The position numbers were made by a program, and so were the translations under genes. Source: a virus. From it: a stretch of DNA of 34,954 nt. Location of the stretch: positions 1-34,954 of IMG/VR virus record IMGVR_UViG_3300042945_001115, one strand, 5' to 3'. The notes below the pieces were generated by a model, which worked only from the letters and a program-made list of their open reading frames with translations, was not told the origin of the DNA and did no database searches. This document shows positions 7,923 through 14,051 of this stretch, in pieces; the stretch's first letter is position 1, and the number at the start of each line of letters is the position of its first letter.

Positions 7923-8897
7923 TCAGAAGGGAACCTCGTCAGCATCGACCGGGCGCGGGTCAATGGGGCCAATGACGCGCATCACCGTCAGGGCACCGCC
8001 GACGCGCGCGAGGTCGAGCTTCATCGCCTTCCCGATGTTGCTGCGGGCCATGTCGGCGTACTCCGTGACGGCGGTAGCGATCCAGACCTCGCCGTGCTCC
8101 CCCTCCCCGTGGATCGCGTGCGGGCGACCGGGGCGGTCCACGACCCGCAGCACCTTGAACTCCCCCTCGTACTCGTCCGGGTAGCGGTCGGTCGGCTTCG
8201 GGGCTTCCGGCGCGGGCGCAGCGGCCTCCTGCGGGGCCGTAGCGGCCTCCTGTGCCTTCCGGGGCTTGCGGGCGGGCTTCGGGGCGGCTGACGGCTCCTG
8301 CGCCTCTGCGGGCATCGTAGGGGCCGGGGCGGGCAGGGCCGCAGCCGGGGTGGCCTGCACGGTCACGGGAGCGTCCTCCGTGATCTCCATCTCGCCGTGC
8401 GCCTCGACATACACCGGGGCAGCACCGAGCGCGTCAGGGCAGAACGCCTTGTACCCGTTGGAGATGCAACGCGCGAACAGCATATTGCGCGGGTACTTGC
8501 GCCAATTGTCGCTGCCGAGCTGCGCGCGGCGGGCATCGTCCATCGTGAAGGTCGTGGTCCCGATCTCCTCCCAAGCCCGCGCATCGTTGCGCTGGAAGAA
8601 GGTGATCTCGCACATCGTGTCGGTGACCGTCGCGCGATAGTCGTACTTGCCTGTCGCGCGCTTGATCGACGCGGCCATCAGGTTCGCGGCCAGCACGGCC
8701 TTGCCCTTGATGATGTGCAGCCCGGTCATGGCGTCGAAGTCGGTCAGGCCCAAGCCGCGCCCGATGATGATCTTCGCGCAGGCCGCTGCCTCACTCTGGA
8801 TGTCGGGGAACATCCCGGAAGCCTTGAACACCTGCGCGACGGTCATGGGGTCCATCTGCGTCCCCACGGCGGGGCCAATGCGTGTCATCTCGTTCAT
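7923..8897 (-). CDS. RecT-like ssDNA annealing protein with SSB-like C-terminal tail
   Basis: I place the start at ATG 8897 (MNEMTRIGP), eight bases after AGAGGAC, giving 324 residues; the longer frame from 8990 would run through the promoter. Residues 1-180 match the RecT-like family of actinophages and related viruses: repeated Ala-rich helices with IIIGRGLGLTDFDAMTGLHI, KAVLAANLMAASIKRA and NWRKYPRNMLFARCI. A Pro/Ala/Lys-rich linker of about 70 residues follows. The C-terminal 85 residues look like a small beta domain (EGEFKVLRVVDRPGRPHAI) and finish in DADEVPF. That ending resembles the acidic tip of SSB (DDDIPF), which recruits host repair proteins. Its role would be strand annealing in phage recombination, beside RusA and Gp157. 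Confidence 0.75.
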   Translation of the reverse strand: MNEMTRIGPAVGTQMDPMTVAQVFKASGMFPDIQSEAAACAKIIIGRGLGLTDFDAMTGLHIIKGKAVLAANLMAASIKRATGKYDYRATVTDTMCEITFFQRNDARAWEEIGTTTFTMDDARRAQLGSDNWRKYPRNMLFARCISNGYKAFCPDALGAAPVYVEAHGEMEITEDAPVTVQATPAAALPAPAPTMPAEAQEPSAAPKPARKPRKAQEAATAPQEAAAPAPEAPKPTDRYPDEYEGEFKVLRVVDRPGRPHAIHGEGEHGEVWIATAVTEYADMARSNIGKAMKLDLARVGGALTVMRVIGPIDPRPVDADEVPF

Positions 8898-8937
8898 GTC
8901 ATGTCCTCTTTGTGCGCGGAACGCCGCGCTCGGCGGT

Positions 8938-8950
8938 CGGCAACGCGCCG
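8938..8950 (-). promoter_or_regulatory. Leader hairpin (GCGTT loop) before the RecT-like gene
   Basis: On the minus strand the leader reads CGGC-GCGTT-GCCG, a 4-bp stem with a five-base loop. The same loop occurs in two other early leaders (11313-11331 minus and 14521-14533 plus) with different but still paired stem bases. It sits between the promoter and the ribosome site. Confidence 0.5.
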
Positions 8951-8962
8951 TCCGCAGCAATA

Positions 8963-8990
8963 CGGTAACGCCGGGGTATAGCCCCGTCAA
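8963..8990 (-). promoter_or_regulatory. Internal early promoter for the RecT-like and Gp157 genes
   Basis: On the minus strand TTGACG (8985-8990) is followed by a -10 region at 8963-8968 (TTACCG, 16-base spacing) or 8962-8967 (TACCGT, 17-base spacing). The spacer contains TATACCCCGG, shared with the promoter at 11345-11372. On the plus strand, CGGGGTATAGCCCCG at 8972-8986 is a perfect 5-bp inverted repeat and could be an operator. The promoter lies in the gap just after the RusA stop codon. Confidence 0.6.
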
Positions 8991-8995
8991 GTCCC

Positions 8996-9424
8996 CTACA
9001 GGGACATTTCGCGGATTTCGATGGCCGTGCCGGGGGTGTCCCCGTAGTCCTTCGTCGCCTCAAGCCGCACGACCTGCGCGTCATCCCCGTAGACCACCCC
9101 GGTCAGGGCGTCCAACACGGCGCGGCACAGTTTGTCGATATCGGGCTTGCCGGGGAAGTCCGGCGCACCGCTGCGGATCGCGCCCTTGCCCGTGTGGTGG
9201 CTCTTCGGGCGCGCGAATGTGAACGCCACGCGCACATACACCGCCTTCCCTGTTGGCGGGCGGTTCCACGCCTCACGCGCGGCCAGCGCGACCACCGCCC
9301 GGTACGGCTTCACCTTCGCGCTGCTCTCCACGAGCACCACGCGACCGGACCCACGCAGCTTGATGGCGCGCTTGCTGCCTTGCGGTGCCGCTGCGCCGGG
9401 GACGGTGAACCTGCATTCAATCAT
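8996..9424 (-). CDS. rusA: RusA-family Holliday junction resolvase
   Basis: This 142-residue protein has the full RusA pattern: an N-terminal strand with GAAAPQGSKRA, a central KPDIDKLCRAVLDAL and GVVYGDDAQVVRLEATK. Residues D95, D97, K98 and D114 fall where the metal-binding and catalytic residues of RusA lie. The family usually cuts four-way junctions as a dimer and would resolve recombination intermediates or branched DNA before packaging. The start overlaps the end of the preceding 65-residue gene by 8 bp. Length and motifs are normal for the family, so the call is firm. Confidence 0.92.
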   Translation of the reverse strand: MIECRFTVPGAAAPQGSKRAIKLRGSGRVVLVESSAKVKPYRAVVALAAREAWNRPPTGKAVYVRVAFTFARPKSHHTGKGAIRSGAPDFPGKPDIDKLCRAVLDALTGVVYGDDAQVVRLEATKDYGDTPGTAIEIREMSL

Positions 9425-9614
9425 TCCGCACCTTGTGGTTCAGTTCCGGCAAGCGCGACTTCTTGCACCGATCCAATTCGCGCATCGACTTCGCAAGCTC
9501 AAGGCGCAGGTACGCGATCTCCTGCATGGCCTCAAGCACGAGCGGTTCCGTCAGGCCGCTGGCCTTGATGCGATCCACCACATCCTCGTCCCATTCGCCT
9601 CTCCCGAGCCGCAT
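9417..9614 (-). CDS. Hypothetical 65-residue helical protein
   Basis: Starts at ATG 9612-9614 after a GAGGGA ribosome site and ends inside the RusA start. The sequence is charged and helical (VLEAMQEIAYLRLELAKSM), probably a short coiled coil. No family is recognised. Overlaps with its neighbours place it in the coupled chain of small early genes. Confidence 0.6.
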   Translation of the reverse strand: MRLGRGEWDEDVVDRIKASGLTEPLVLEAMQEIAYLRLELAKSMRELDRCKKSRLPELNHKVRND

Positions 9615-9617
9615 GGT

Positions 9618-9791
9618 TCATCCCTCCGTTTCGTACAGGATGTGGTCGATCTTCGCCGGGAGGCAGTTGCGGCACTTACGCAAGTCCTCGCGCACTCGCT
9701 CTATCTCCGACGCGGCCTCAAGGAACAGGTCGCGCGGCCATGAATCAAACACGGATGCGTCACGCAGGCGCACAACGATGTCGGGCTTCAT
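9618..9791 (-). CDS. Hypothetical 57-residue protein
   Basis: ATG at 9789-9791 and TGA at 9618-9620 give MKPDIVVRLRDASVFDSWPR, then an acidic helix (FLEAASEIERVREDLRKCRN) and a short tail with a second cysteine. It fills the gap between the 62- and 65-residue genes in the same direction. I recognise no family. Codon use matches its neighbours. Confidence 0.6.
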   Translation of the reverse strand: MKPDIVVRLRDASVFDSWPRDLFLEAASEIERVREDLRKCRNCLPAKIDHILYETEG

Positions 9792-9800
9792 GGCGTCAGC

Positions 9801-9989
9801 CTACTCCGTGGGTTCCATGCGCTGCCGGGAGATGTTCACCGCCCGGTCGGCCCGCACGACGATGTGGGTCTTGCCCGTGTTCTTGGAGTTCGGCAGGATC
9901 TCCGCGATCACCTCCCCCTGCGCGTCCCGCAGAATGACCGCCTCCATGCGCTTGAGGCTGACCGCGACCGTCCCGATCTTGCTAGACAT
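9801..9989 (-). CDS. Possible CsrA-like small protein
   Basis: This 62-residue protein has the strand pattern of CsrA/RsmA. VAVSLKRMEAVIL could be strand 1, GEVIAEILP strands 2-3, and THIVVRADRAVNISRQRM strands 4-5, aligning with the typical VRIGIxAPxxVxVxRxE ending. The conserved C-terminal Arg is kept, but the N-terminal MLVLxR is diverged and preceded by about seven extra residues. CsrA dimers bind GGA in mRNA leaders and control translation. If the assignment holds, this phage could regulate host or phage mRNAs. The start overlaps the upstream gene by 8 bp. Confidence 0.45.
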   Translation of the reverse strand: MSSKIGTVAVSLKRMEAVILRDAQGEVIAEILPNSKNTGKTHIVVRADRAVNISRQRMEPTE

Positions 9990-10356
9990 GGATGACCCTT
10001 CCTTGCCCGGTCTTGCGGACGAAGGAAATCACCTGCCGCGCGAAATCGTCGCGCACCTCTTCCGCGAGGTCGCCCTGCTCGTGCATCGCCACGCTCGTCA
10101 GCCTGAAGCCGTGGATCAGGTAGTCGGCGCGCGTGACGATCAGGCACCCGACCATCCAGAACCACGCCTTCTCCCCGCCGTCCGGGTCATCGGCGCAATG
10201 CAGCACCGGGTCGGTCGGGACGAGCATGAACGCGCCGTCCGTGGCCGTGTCGAGCGTGCGCCGGACGCGCTCCTCCGAGAACACCGCCGGGAGATCGTCG
10301 TTCATCCATTCCACCTCCGTCATCGTGGGGCGCGCCCACCTGTTTTCCGTGGTCAT
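9982..10356 (-). CDS. Hypothetical 124-residue early protein
   Basis: The start ATG 10354-10356 overlaps the stop of the upstream gene (ATGA). The sequence is acidic at the start (EVEWMNDDLPAVFSEERVRR), has a central aromatic segment (AWFWMVGCLIVTRADYLIHG) and ends EVRDDFARQVISFVRKTGQG. No motif or family is recognised. It belongs to the chain of overlapping leftward genes and is probably expressed early. Confidence 0.6.
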   Translation of the reverse strand: MTTENRWARPTMTEVEWMNDDLPAVFSEERVRRTLDTATDGAFMLVPTDPVLHCADDPDGGEKAWFWMVGCLIVTRADYLIHGFRLTSVAMHEQGDLAEEVRDDFARQVISFVRKTGQGRVIHV

Positions 10357-10730
10357 TCGACCCTCCGGGCCTTCGGCCCCTTTGCTTCAAGCTGATTCCG
10401 AACCCGTGAGCAGAACACCGCGTTCACCACTTTCTGCAGGGGGAGGTCTGTCGGCACATCGGCCTCCGTACGCAGGTGTACCCCGTTCAGGCTGACGGAT
10501 TGCACATCCCAATCCAGCAGCCTCCAATGGAACCCGAACGAGACTTCGCCGTGCTGCGTGAACCGCTCGTCCTCCGTGCGCTGCCAGCGCACCTTGAGAT
10601 GGGCGGTGACATCGTTGCTGGCAAGGTATTCCGCGAGGTCCGGGTCATCGGGGAACAGGTCGCACATCACGGCGTATTCCATTTCGGAGACCATGATGCC
10701 GCGCAGGTCGTATTTCGGCTGGTCGCTCAC
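10353..10730 (-). CDS. Hypothetical 125-residue early protein
   Basis: I choose GTG 10728-10730, which overlaps the upstream TGA as GTGA; the longer frame to 11009 is a shadow of the upstream gene. The product starts MSDQPKYDLRGIMVSEMEYA, followed by an acidic stretch and a beta-rich middle (GEVSFGFHWRLLDWDVQSVS). It ends in a basic tail (RNQLEAKGPKARRVE). Its function is unknown. Confidence 0.6.
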   Translation of the reverse strand: MSDQPKYDLRGIMVSEMEYAVMCDLFPDDPDLAEYLASNDVTAHLKVRWQRTEDERFTQHGEVSFGFHWRLLDWDVQSVSLNGVHLRTEADVPTDLPLQKVVNAVFCSRVRNQLEAKGPKARRVE

Positions 10731-11032
10731 TCGCGGCCTCCCATCGGGAACAGGGTGCGGACGGTGTGGATGGCGCAGATGATGCGGGGTCGCCCCGCCG
10801 CCCCGGCGCGGACGCGCCCGGTGTCGAAGATCATCCCGAGCTGCCGCAGTTCGCTGCACCGCTTCCACCAGCAGCCGCGCACCCCGGCGATATCCGCAGC
10901 CTCCTCGTCGGTCAGGCCGTCCGGGTTGGTGCGGTAGACGGCAAGGATCAGTTCGCGCTGCGTTGCGGCGGTATCGCGGATGCTGCGCTCCGCGTGGCCG
11001 CTCGTCCACGGGTCGGTTGGGCGGACGCTCAC
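10727..11032 (-). CDS. Winged-helix (HTH) phage protein
   Basis: GTG 11030-11032 overlaps the upstream stop (GTGA) and gives 101 residues. RELILAVYRTNPDGLTDEEA, then DIAGVRGCWWKRCSELRQLG and a Gly/Arg wing (RAGAAGRPRIICAI) form the helix-turn-helix and wing pattern of small phage DNA-binding proteins. Such proteins are frequent in siphovirus early regions; their targets are unknown. It could bind the inverted repeats near the early promoters, but the sequence does not show this. Confidence 0.65.
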   Translation of the reverse strand: MSVRPTDPWTSGHAERSIRDTAATQRELILAVYRTNPDGLTDEEAADIAGVRGCWWKRCSELRQLGMIFDTGRVRAGAAGRPRIICAIHTVRTLFPMGGRE

Positions 11033-11286
11033 AGGGTCACCTCCGTCTTGCTGTGGACGCGCAGGAAGGCGGCTTCGGCCTCCGCGACCGCGAAGGCGGC
11101 GGCGTCGAACTCGTGCTCGTTGTCCCGGTCGCACTCCGCAAGGCGGCGGTTCGCCGCGATCAGTTCGCAGGAAACGGCGTCCCCGAGTTCCCTTGCCGCA
11201 GCCAGAAGCAGGTCGCCGTTCTCGTACTTGCGCGCGACCTGCGGGTGGTGATCCAGCAGTTCTCCGATGGTTGCCTTGATCTTCAT
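11029..11286 (-). CDS. Hypothetical 85-residue protein, first gene of the leftward operon
   Basis: I choose ATG 11286 (MKIKATIGELLDHHPQVARK) after the ribosome site GAGAGGA. The longer frame to 11646 runs through the promoter and the phosphoesterase gene. The protein is helical and Ala/Glu-rich (AAAFAVAEAEAAFLRVHSK). No family is recognised. It is preceded by a leader with a conserved hairpin and a clear promoter. Confidence 0.65.
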   Translation of the reverse strand: MKIKATIGELLDHHPQVARKYENGDLLLAAARELGDAVSCELIAANRRLAECDRDNEHEFDAAAFAVAEAEAAFLRVHSKTEVTL

Positions 11287-11312
11287 GTCGGTCCTCTCGT
11301 TGCCTGTCGGTC

Positions 11313-11331
11313 CCCCGGCAACGCGCCGGGG
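11313..11331 (-). promoter_or_regulatory. Leader hairpin (GCGTT loop) of the leftward early operon
   Basis: On the minus strand CCCCGGC-GCGTT-GCCGGGG forms a perfect 7-bp stem around the loop found in two other early leaders. The GTTGCC half could instead pair with GGCAAC located just before the ribosome site of the 85-residue gene, so two exclusive folds are possible. Confidence 0.55.
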
Positions 11332-11344
11332 TACGACCTGCGTA

Positions 11345-11372
11345 GTGTTACCGGGGTATATCGGCGCGTCAA
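11345..11372 (-). promoter_or_regulatory. Main promoter of the leftward early operon
   Basis: On the minus strand TTGACG (11367-11372), a 16-base spacer containing ATACCCCGG, and TAACAC (11345-11350) form a sigma70-like promoter. Transcription would start about 50 bases before ATG 11286, leaving room for the hairpin at 11313-11331 and the GAGAGGA ribosome site. Confidence 0.65.
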
Positions 11373-11424
11373 GGGGGAAACTTGAGTGATTCCGAGAAAT
11401 ATCTGCCGATGAAGCATCTGCTGC

Positions 11425-11430
11425 AATACT
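11425..11430 (+). promoter_or_regulatory. Extended -10 box placing transcription start at the phosphoesterase GTG
   Basis: TGC followed by AATACT (11425-11430) ends six bases before GTG 11437. No ribosome site is visible between them, so the mRNA may be leaderless. Similar TAnnnT boxes precede 14058, 16405, 19675 and 22442. Confidence 0.4.
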
Positions 11431-11436
11431 GCCGCC

Positions 11437-12408
11437 GTGCCGAGGCGCAAGCCACCGACCCGCAGCACGCACCGCCGCAAGGCTGCGGTCGCCGCGCCGC
11501 CGTGGAAGGTCACGCACCACGGGAAGAACATCCACATCATCGACTGCACCGGGACGAGCTTCCGCGAGTGGGAGCAATGGATTCTTTTGCGAAGTGACGC
11601 TCACAGCGATTCGACAAAGTGCGACAGGTCGATGGAGGAGCGACACCTGCAGGAAGCGCGTGATCGGAACGCGATCGTGATCGATGGAGGAGACTGCCTA
11701 GATTTGATGCAGGGGCGGCAGGACAGGCGGCAATGCAAGTCGCAGTTGCGCTCCTCGCAGCTTGCGGCGGCGTACTTCGACCAAGTGATCGAAGAGGCGG
11801 CGGAACGGTACGCGCCGTATTCGCCGTGGTGGGCGGTGCTCGCGCAGGGCAACCACGAGTCCGCATGGCTTGCCCATCACGAGTCGTGCCCGACCACGAA
11901 CCTTGCCCGCGCCGTCAAGTCGATCAACCCGCTTTCCCAGATGGGGCCGAGCGGGTACGGGTCGTGGATCAAGGTCAGGACGCGCATCAACAACTGCGGC
12001 CTGACATGGACGCTCCGCATGGCGCATGGCAGCGGCGGCGGCGCGCCCATGAGCATGGGTGTGCTGGATTCCCGCCGGATGCTCTCGTGGCTTGAGGGCG
12101 TGGACATGATCGCGGTGGGACACAACCACCACAGCAACATCGTCGGCATCGCGCGGGAGTACCTTGAGACCCGCAACGGCATCTACGAGGTGCGGAACCG
12201 CCATTGCGATTTCGTCCGCATGGGGACATACAAGCGCGATTGGGGCGACGGCAGCGGCGGGTGGATCGTGGAGAAGGGCACCGGGCCGACATCGCTGCGG
12301 GCGAAGTGGGTGCGCCTGTTCGTGCGGTGGGAAACGGAAGAAGGCAAGGAAGGCAGCAAGTCGCGCGGCCACCCCCGCATGGCGTGGGATGTCATGGACG
12401 CGCACTAG
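11437..12408 (+). CDS. Calcineurin-like metallophosphoesterase
   Basis: The GTG at 11437 is the first start in this frame after a stop at 11410, giving 323 residues. All metallophosphoesterase motifs are present in order: D54-x-H56 (RSDAHSD), G85-D86 (GGDCLDL), G138-N-H140-E (QGNHESAW), H197 (RMAHGSGG) and G228-H-N-H231. The fold binds two metals and hydrolyses phosphomono- or diesters. It could act as a nuclease (SbcD-like), a nucleotide phosphatase or an RNA 2'-phosphate enzyme; the sequence does not decide. The first 25 residues are basic and Pro-rich and may be disordered. It stands apart from both early operons and is followed by a small HExxH gene whose ribosome site overlaps its stop codon. 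Confidence 0.85.
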   Translation: MPRRKPPTRSTHRRKAAVAAPPWKVTHHGKNIHIIDCTGTSFREWEQWILLRSDAHSDSTKCDRSMEERHLQEARDRNAIVIDGGDCLDLMQGRQDRRQCKSQLRSSQLAAAYFDQVIEEAAERYAPYSPWWAVLAQGNHESAWLAHHESCPTTNLARAVKSINPLSQMGPSGYGSWIKVRTRINNCGLTWTLRMAHGSGGGAPMSMGVLDSRRMLSWLEGVDMIAVGHNHHSNIVGIAREYLETRNGIYEVRNRHCDFVRMGTYKRDWGDGSGGWIVEKGTGPTSLRAKWVRLFVRWETEEGKEGSKSRGHPRMAWDVMDAH

Positions 12409-12417
12409 GAGGCGATC

Positions 12418-12675
12418 ATGCGCGTGCGGCTTGGAGGCAAGAACTGGACGCTCCGGTTCGCCAACATCCGGGACTACGGCGACATGAACGACCCCGGCAA
12501 GGCCGAGGGCCGCGTCATCCGCATTGCAACATGGCAGGGTGACCGGGAGACCTTGGACACCATCATCCACGAAGCCCTGCACGCCTCGCTGCCCCTGCTT
12601 GACGAGGTGGCCGTCCACGAGACCGCCAACGACCTCTCACGACTTCTTTGGCGTTTGGGCTATCGCAAGCAGTAA
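12418..12675 (+). CDS. Small HExxH metallopeptidase-like protein
   Basis: ATG 12418 follows AGGAGG, which overlaps the stop of the phosphoesterase gene. The 85-residue product contains TIIHEALHAS, a zinc-binding HExxH (H51, E52, H55), followed by an acidic helix (LLDEVAVHETANDLSRLLWR) that could offer the third ligand. It is far shorter than standard metalloproteases, but small HExxH proteins are common in phages and their substrates are unknown. Cotranscription with the phosphoesterase is likely. Confidence 0.65.
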   Translation: MRVRLGGKNWTLRFANIRDYGDMNDPGKAEGRVIRIATWQGDRETLDTIIHEALHASLPLLDEVAVHETANDLSRLLWRLGYRKQ

Positions 12676-12812
12676 CATGGGCGGCGCGGAGGCGCAGGTC
12701 TGCGGCTGTCGGAGGCCAACCACCTGCATGGGCTGGCGCAGAAGTCCGGTGACGGTACGCCCGCCAGCGGCGCAACCATTGGTGTAGGAACAGCATCCCG
12801 CCCCGGGGCAGG
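12676..12812. other. 137-bp gap between convergent genes
   Basis: This stretch separates the rightward HExxH gene from the leftward nuclease gene. GCCCCGGGGC at 12800-12809 is palindromic, but no convincing terminator with a T-run is visible on either strand. A short frame beginning ATG 12677 has no ribosome site and is not called. Confidence 0.4.
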
Positions 12813-13250
12813 TCAAGGCGAAGCCTGACGCTGCTCCACCATCTTGAACGATTCGATTGGGATGTGGAGCACGGGTTCGATGTCCATCGGGTCGGCCCGG
12901 TCCTCCCGGCCACCGATGGATTCCGTCATCGTGCATCGGTCAAGGCGCACCCATCCAAGGCGGTTCACCCATCCAACAAGGAGGATCGGCGCGATGTCCC
13001 GGCAGGCGGCATCCCCCACGAGGTGCTGCACCTTGCGCTTGGAGATCATGTAGGTGGGGTACTTTCGCCATCCGCACAGGCGGCACTTGACCTCCACGAG
13101 CGCGACCACCTTGCCGCCCTTGTGCAGCTCGTAGTCCCACCCGCAGAGCATCGGCATCTCGACCGGGAAGCATGGGTACGCCTCGCAGAAGCGGTGGATG
13201 ACCGCGCCTTGCGCGCGGCGGTCCTCGGATCGCTCGTAGATTGGCCGCAC
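12813..13250 (-). CDS. PD-(D/E)XK-type nuclease
   Basis: The start is GTG 13248-13250, giving 145 residues. CGWDYELHKGGKVVALVEVK has the D39...E53-V-K55 arrangement of the PD-(D/E)XK nuclease core. KYPTYMISKRKVQHL after it resembles the helix in VRR-NUC and Holliday-resolvase-like phage proteins. Cysteines flanking the core (CRLCGWRK) could bind metal. It is likely to process recombination or packaging intermediates, alongside RusA. A TAGTCT box lies nine bases upstream and there is no good ribosome site, so the exact start is not secure. Confidence 0.7.
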   Translation of the reverse strand: MRPIYERSEDRRAQGAVIHRFCEAYPCFPVEMPMLCGWDYELHKGGKVVALVEVKCRLCGWRKYPTYMISKRKVQHLVGDAACRDIAPILLVGWVNRLGWVRLDRCTMTESIGGREDRADPMDIEPVLHIPIESFKMVEQRQASP

Positions 13251-13315
13251 GGAGCAAGGAGACTACACATCCCCGCACCTGTGGCAGTTTCGATCCGCGT
13301 TCTGCGGCGAAGCGA

Positions 13316-13394
13316 CCGCTCCGTAAGCGGAAAGAAGAAGTCGTAAGCGTTTCTTACAGGTTCGCCTTCCCGTAAGTGGAAGTTTAGGTTCCAC
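13316..13394. repeat. CGTAAGYG iterons with three short hairpins
   Basis: CGTAAGCG occurs at 13322-13329 and 13342-13349, and CGTAAGTG at 13371-13378, spaced 20 and 29 bases apart. Each copy overlaps a perfect hairpin: CCGCT/AGCGG (13316-13330), GTAAG/CTTAC (13343-13357) and GTGGAA/TTCCAC (13376-13394). The pattern could mark binding sites for a replication initiator or repressor. Confidence 0.5.
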
Positions 13395-13409
13395 ATCCCG
13401 GAAGCGAAA

Positions 13410-13436
13410 CGCCCGCCTGCACAGGCAGGACGGGCG
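13410..13436 (-). terminator. Strong hairpin, possible terminator
   Basis: CGCCCG-CCTGC (13410-13420) pairs with GCAGG-A-CGGGCG (13425-13436), with one bulged A and a four-base loop. On the minus strand it is followed by TTTCG, a weak T-run. It may end a leftward transcript or be part of the structured region. Confidence 0.4.
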
Positions 13437-13539
13437 CATTCCGGGGGCAAGATAGGCAGGGCCGTCCGTGGCCTCTACCGCCGCGCCTACGGCGTCAGAT
13501 CCGCGTGCGAGGCGTGGGGACTATACCGGGAAACGAAAC

Positions 13540-13563
13540 GGGCGCAAGCGTATGCCTGCGCCC
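13540..13563. other. 7-bp hairpin before the non-coding promoter
   Basis: GGGCGCA (13540-13546) and TGCGCCC (13557-13563) form a perfect stem with a 10-base loop. It is preceded by ACGAAAC, a short motif also seen before the hairpin at 13410 (GCGAAAC) and at the start of the predicted transcript at 13612. Confidence 0.45.
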
Positions 13564-13577
13564 ATCTCGCATTCTGC

Positions 13578-13605
13578 TTGCATCTCACGGCGGTGCCGTT
13601 ATGAT
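13578..13605 (+). promoter_or_regulatory. Promoter inside the non-coding region
   Basis: TTGCAT (13578-13583), a 16-base spacer and TATGAT (13600-13605) predict transcription from about 13612. No start codon with a ribosome site follows; instead the transcript folds at once into the nested stem 13623-13674. Confidence 0.55.
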
Positions 13606-13611
13606 GCGCGG

Positions 13612-13860
13612 CGACGAAACCTGCGCTTGCATTCTAGCGAACCTGACCTGCGGGTCAAGAATGCCGCAAGACGCCCCCGGCGCGGTAGGGGGGCATGGAT
13701 GTAGTCGCAGGGAAGCGACCCTACCCTGCGCCACCGAAAGGTGCGCTCACCCACGATTGAGGCGGCTGGCGATCCTCCAGCGAAATGGTGAAATTCGTGG
13801 CATCGACCGAAGCGCGGCTCCGTGCGGGCTGGTTGATCGTGGCCCCATTGCGGGGTCACG
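13612..13860 (+). ncRNA. Candidate structured non-coding RNA
   Basis: From the predicted start the RNA can form a series of stems. A nested stem pairs 13623-13635 with 13658-13674 and encloses TGACC-TGCG-GGTCA (13644-13657). GCCCCC/GGGGGC pairs 13673-13678 with 13689-13694. CGCAGGG/CCCTGCG pairs 13706-13712 with 13724-13730. CACC-GAAA-GGTG (13732-13743) has a GNRA tetraloop and is extended by GCG/CGC. GTGGCCCC/GGGGTCAC pairs 13839-13846 with 13852-13859. Some stems exclude one another. I match no known RNA class. The 3' end is not known and could reach the palindrome near 14000. Confidence 0.45.
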
Positions 13861-13973
13861 CTCCCTCCACGCTCACCATGCGGACTGCAAGCCCTGTACG
13901 GCGCACGCAACCCCCGGCGGTCACGACCTGCGGACTCTGCCCGTATGGGTGCGGTGCGTGCGTCGAGCTTTGA
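13785..13973 (+). CDS. Doubtful 62-residue ORF with CxxCPYGCGxC
   Basis: This frame (ATG 13785) ends in CGLCPYGCGACVEL, which looks metal-binding. There is no ribosome site, codon use differs from that of its neighbours, and the DNA overlaps predicted RNA stems. I list it only as an alternative reading of the region. Confidence 0.15.
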   Translation: MVKFVASTEARLRAGWLIVAPLRGHAPSTLTMRTASPVRRTQPPAVTTCGLCPYGCGACVEL

Positions 13974-13983
13974 CGGGTGCGGT

Positions 13984-14032
13984 CGCCGCCGCGCAGCGCG
14001 CCGTAGGCGCAGCGCGCGCAGCGGCGGCGCGG
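13984..14032. other. Long GC-rich imperfect palindrome
   Basis: GCCGCCGC on the left pairs with GCGGCGGC on the right, and an inner GCGCC-GTA-GGCGC hairpin caps the structure. No T-run follows. It could be a cruciform at an origin, a transcription roadblock or the 3' end of the structured RNA. It lies about 15 bases before the TAGACT box of the next gene. Confidence 0.45.
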
Positions 14033-14045
14033 AAGGGCGACTCGG

Positions 14046-14051
14046 TAGACT
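14046..14051 (+). promoter_or_regulatory. -10-like TAGACT box, possible leaderless start
   Basis: TAGACT ends six bases before GTG 14058, and no ribosome site intervenes. No clear -35 element is visible. Confidence 0.35.

Noticed and set aside
11382-11597. 71-residue frame (TTG start) before the phosphoesterase
   Set aside because: Most of it overlaps the phosphoesterase in another frame. The first 17 residues look plausible but the rest is a shadow, and the start is TTG.
12677-12787. Short frame after the HExxH gene
   Set aside because: No ribosome site, Arg/Pro-rich shadow-like composition and no coupling to the preceding gene.
13599-13910. Leftward 103-residue frame with His-rich segment suggesting an HNH nuclease
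   Set aside because: The His and Asn spacing does not fit HNH, the start has no ribosome site, and the DNA is explained by RNA stems.
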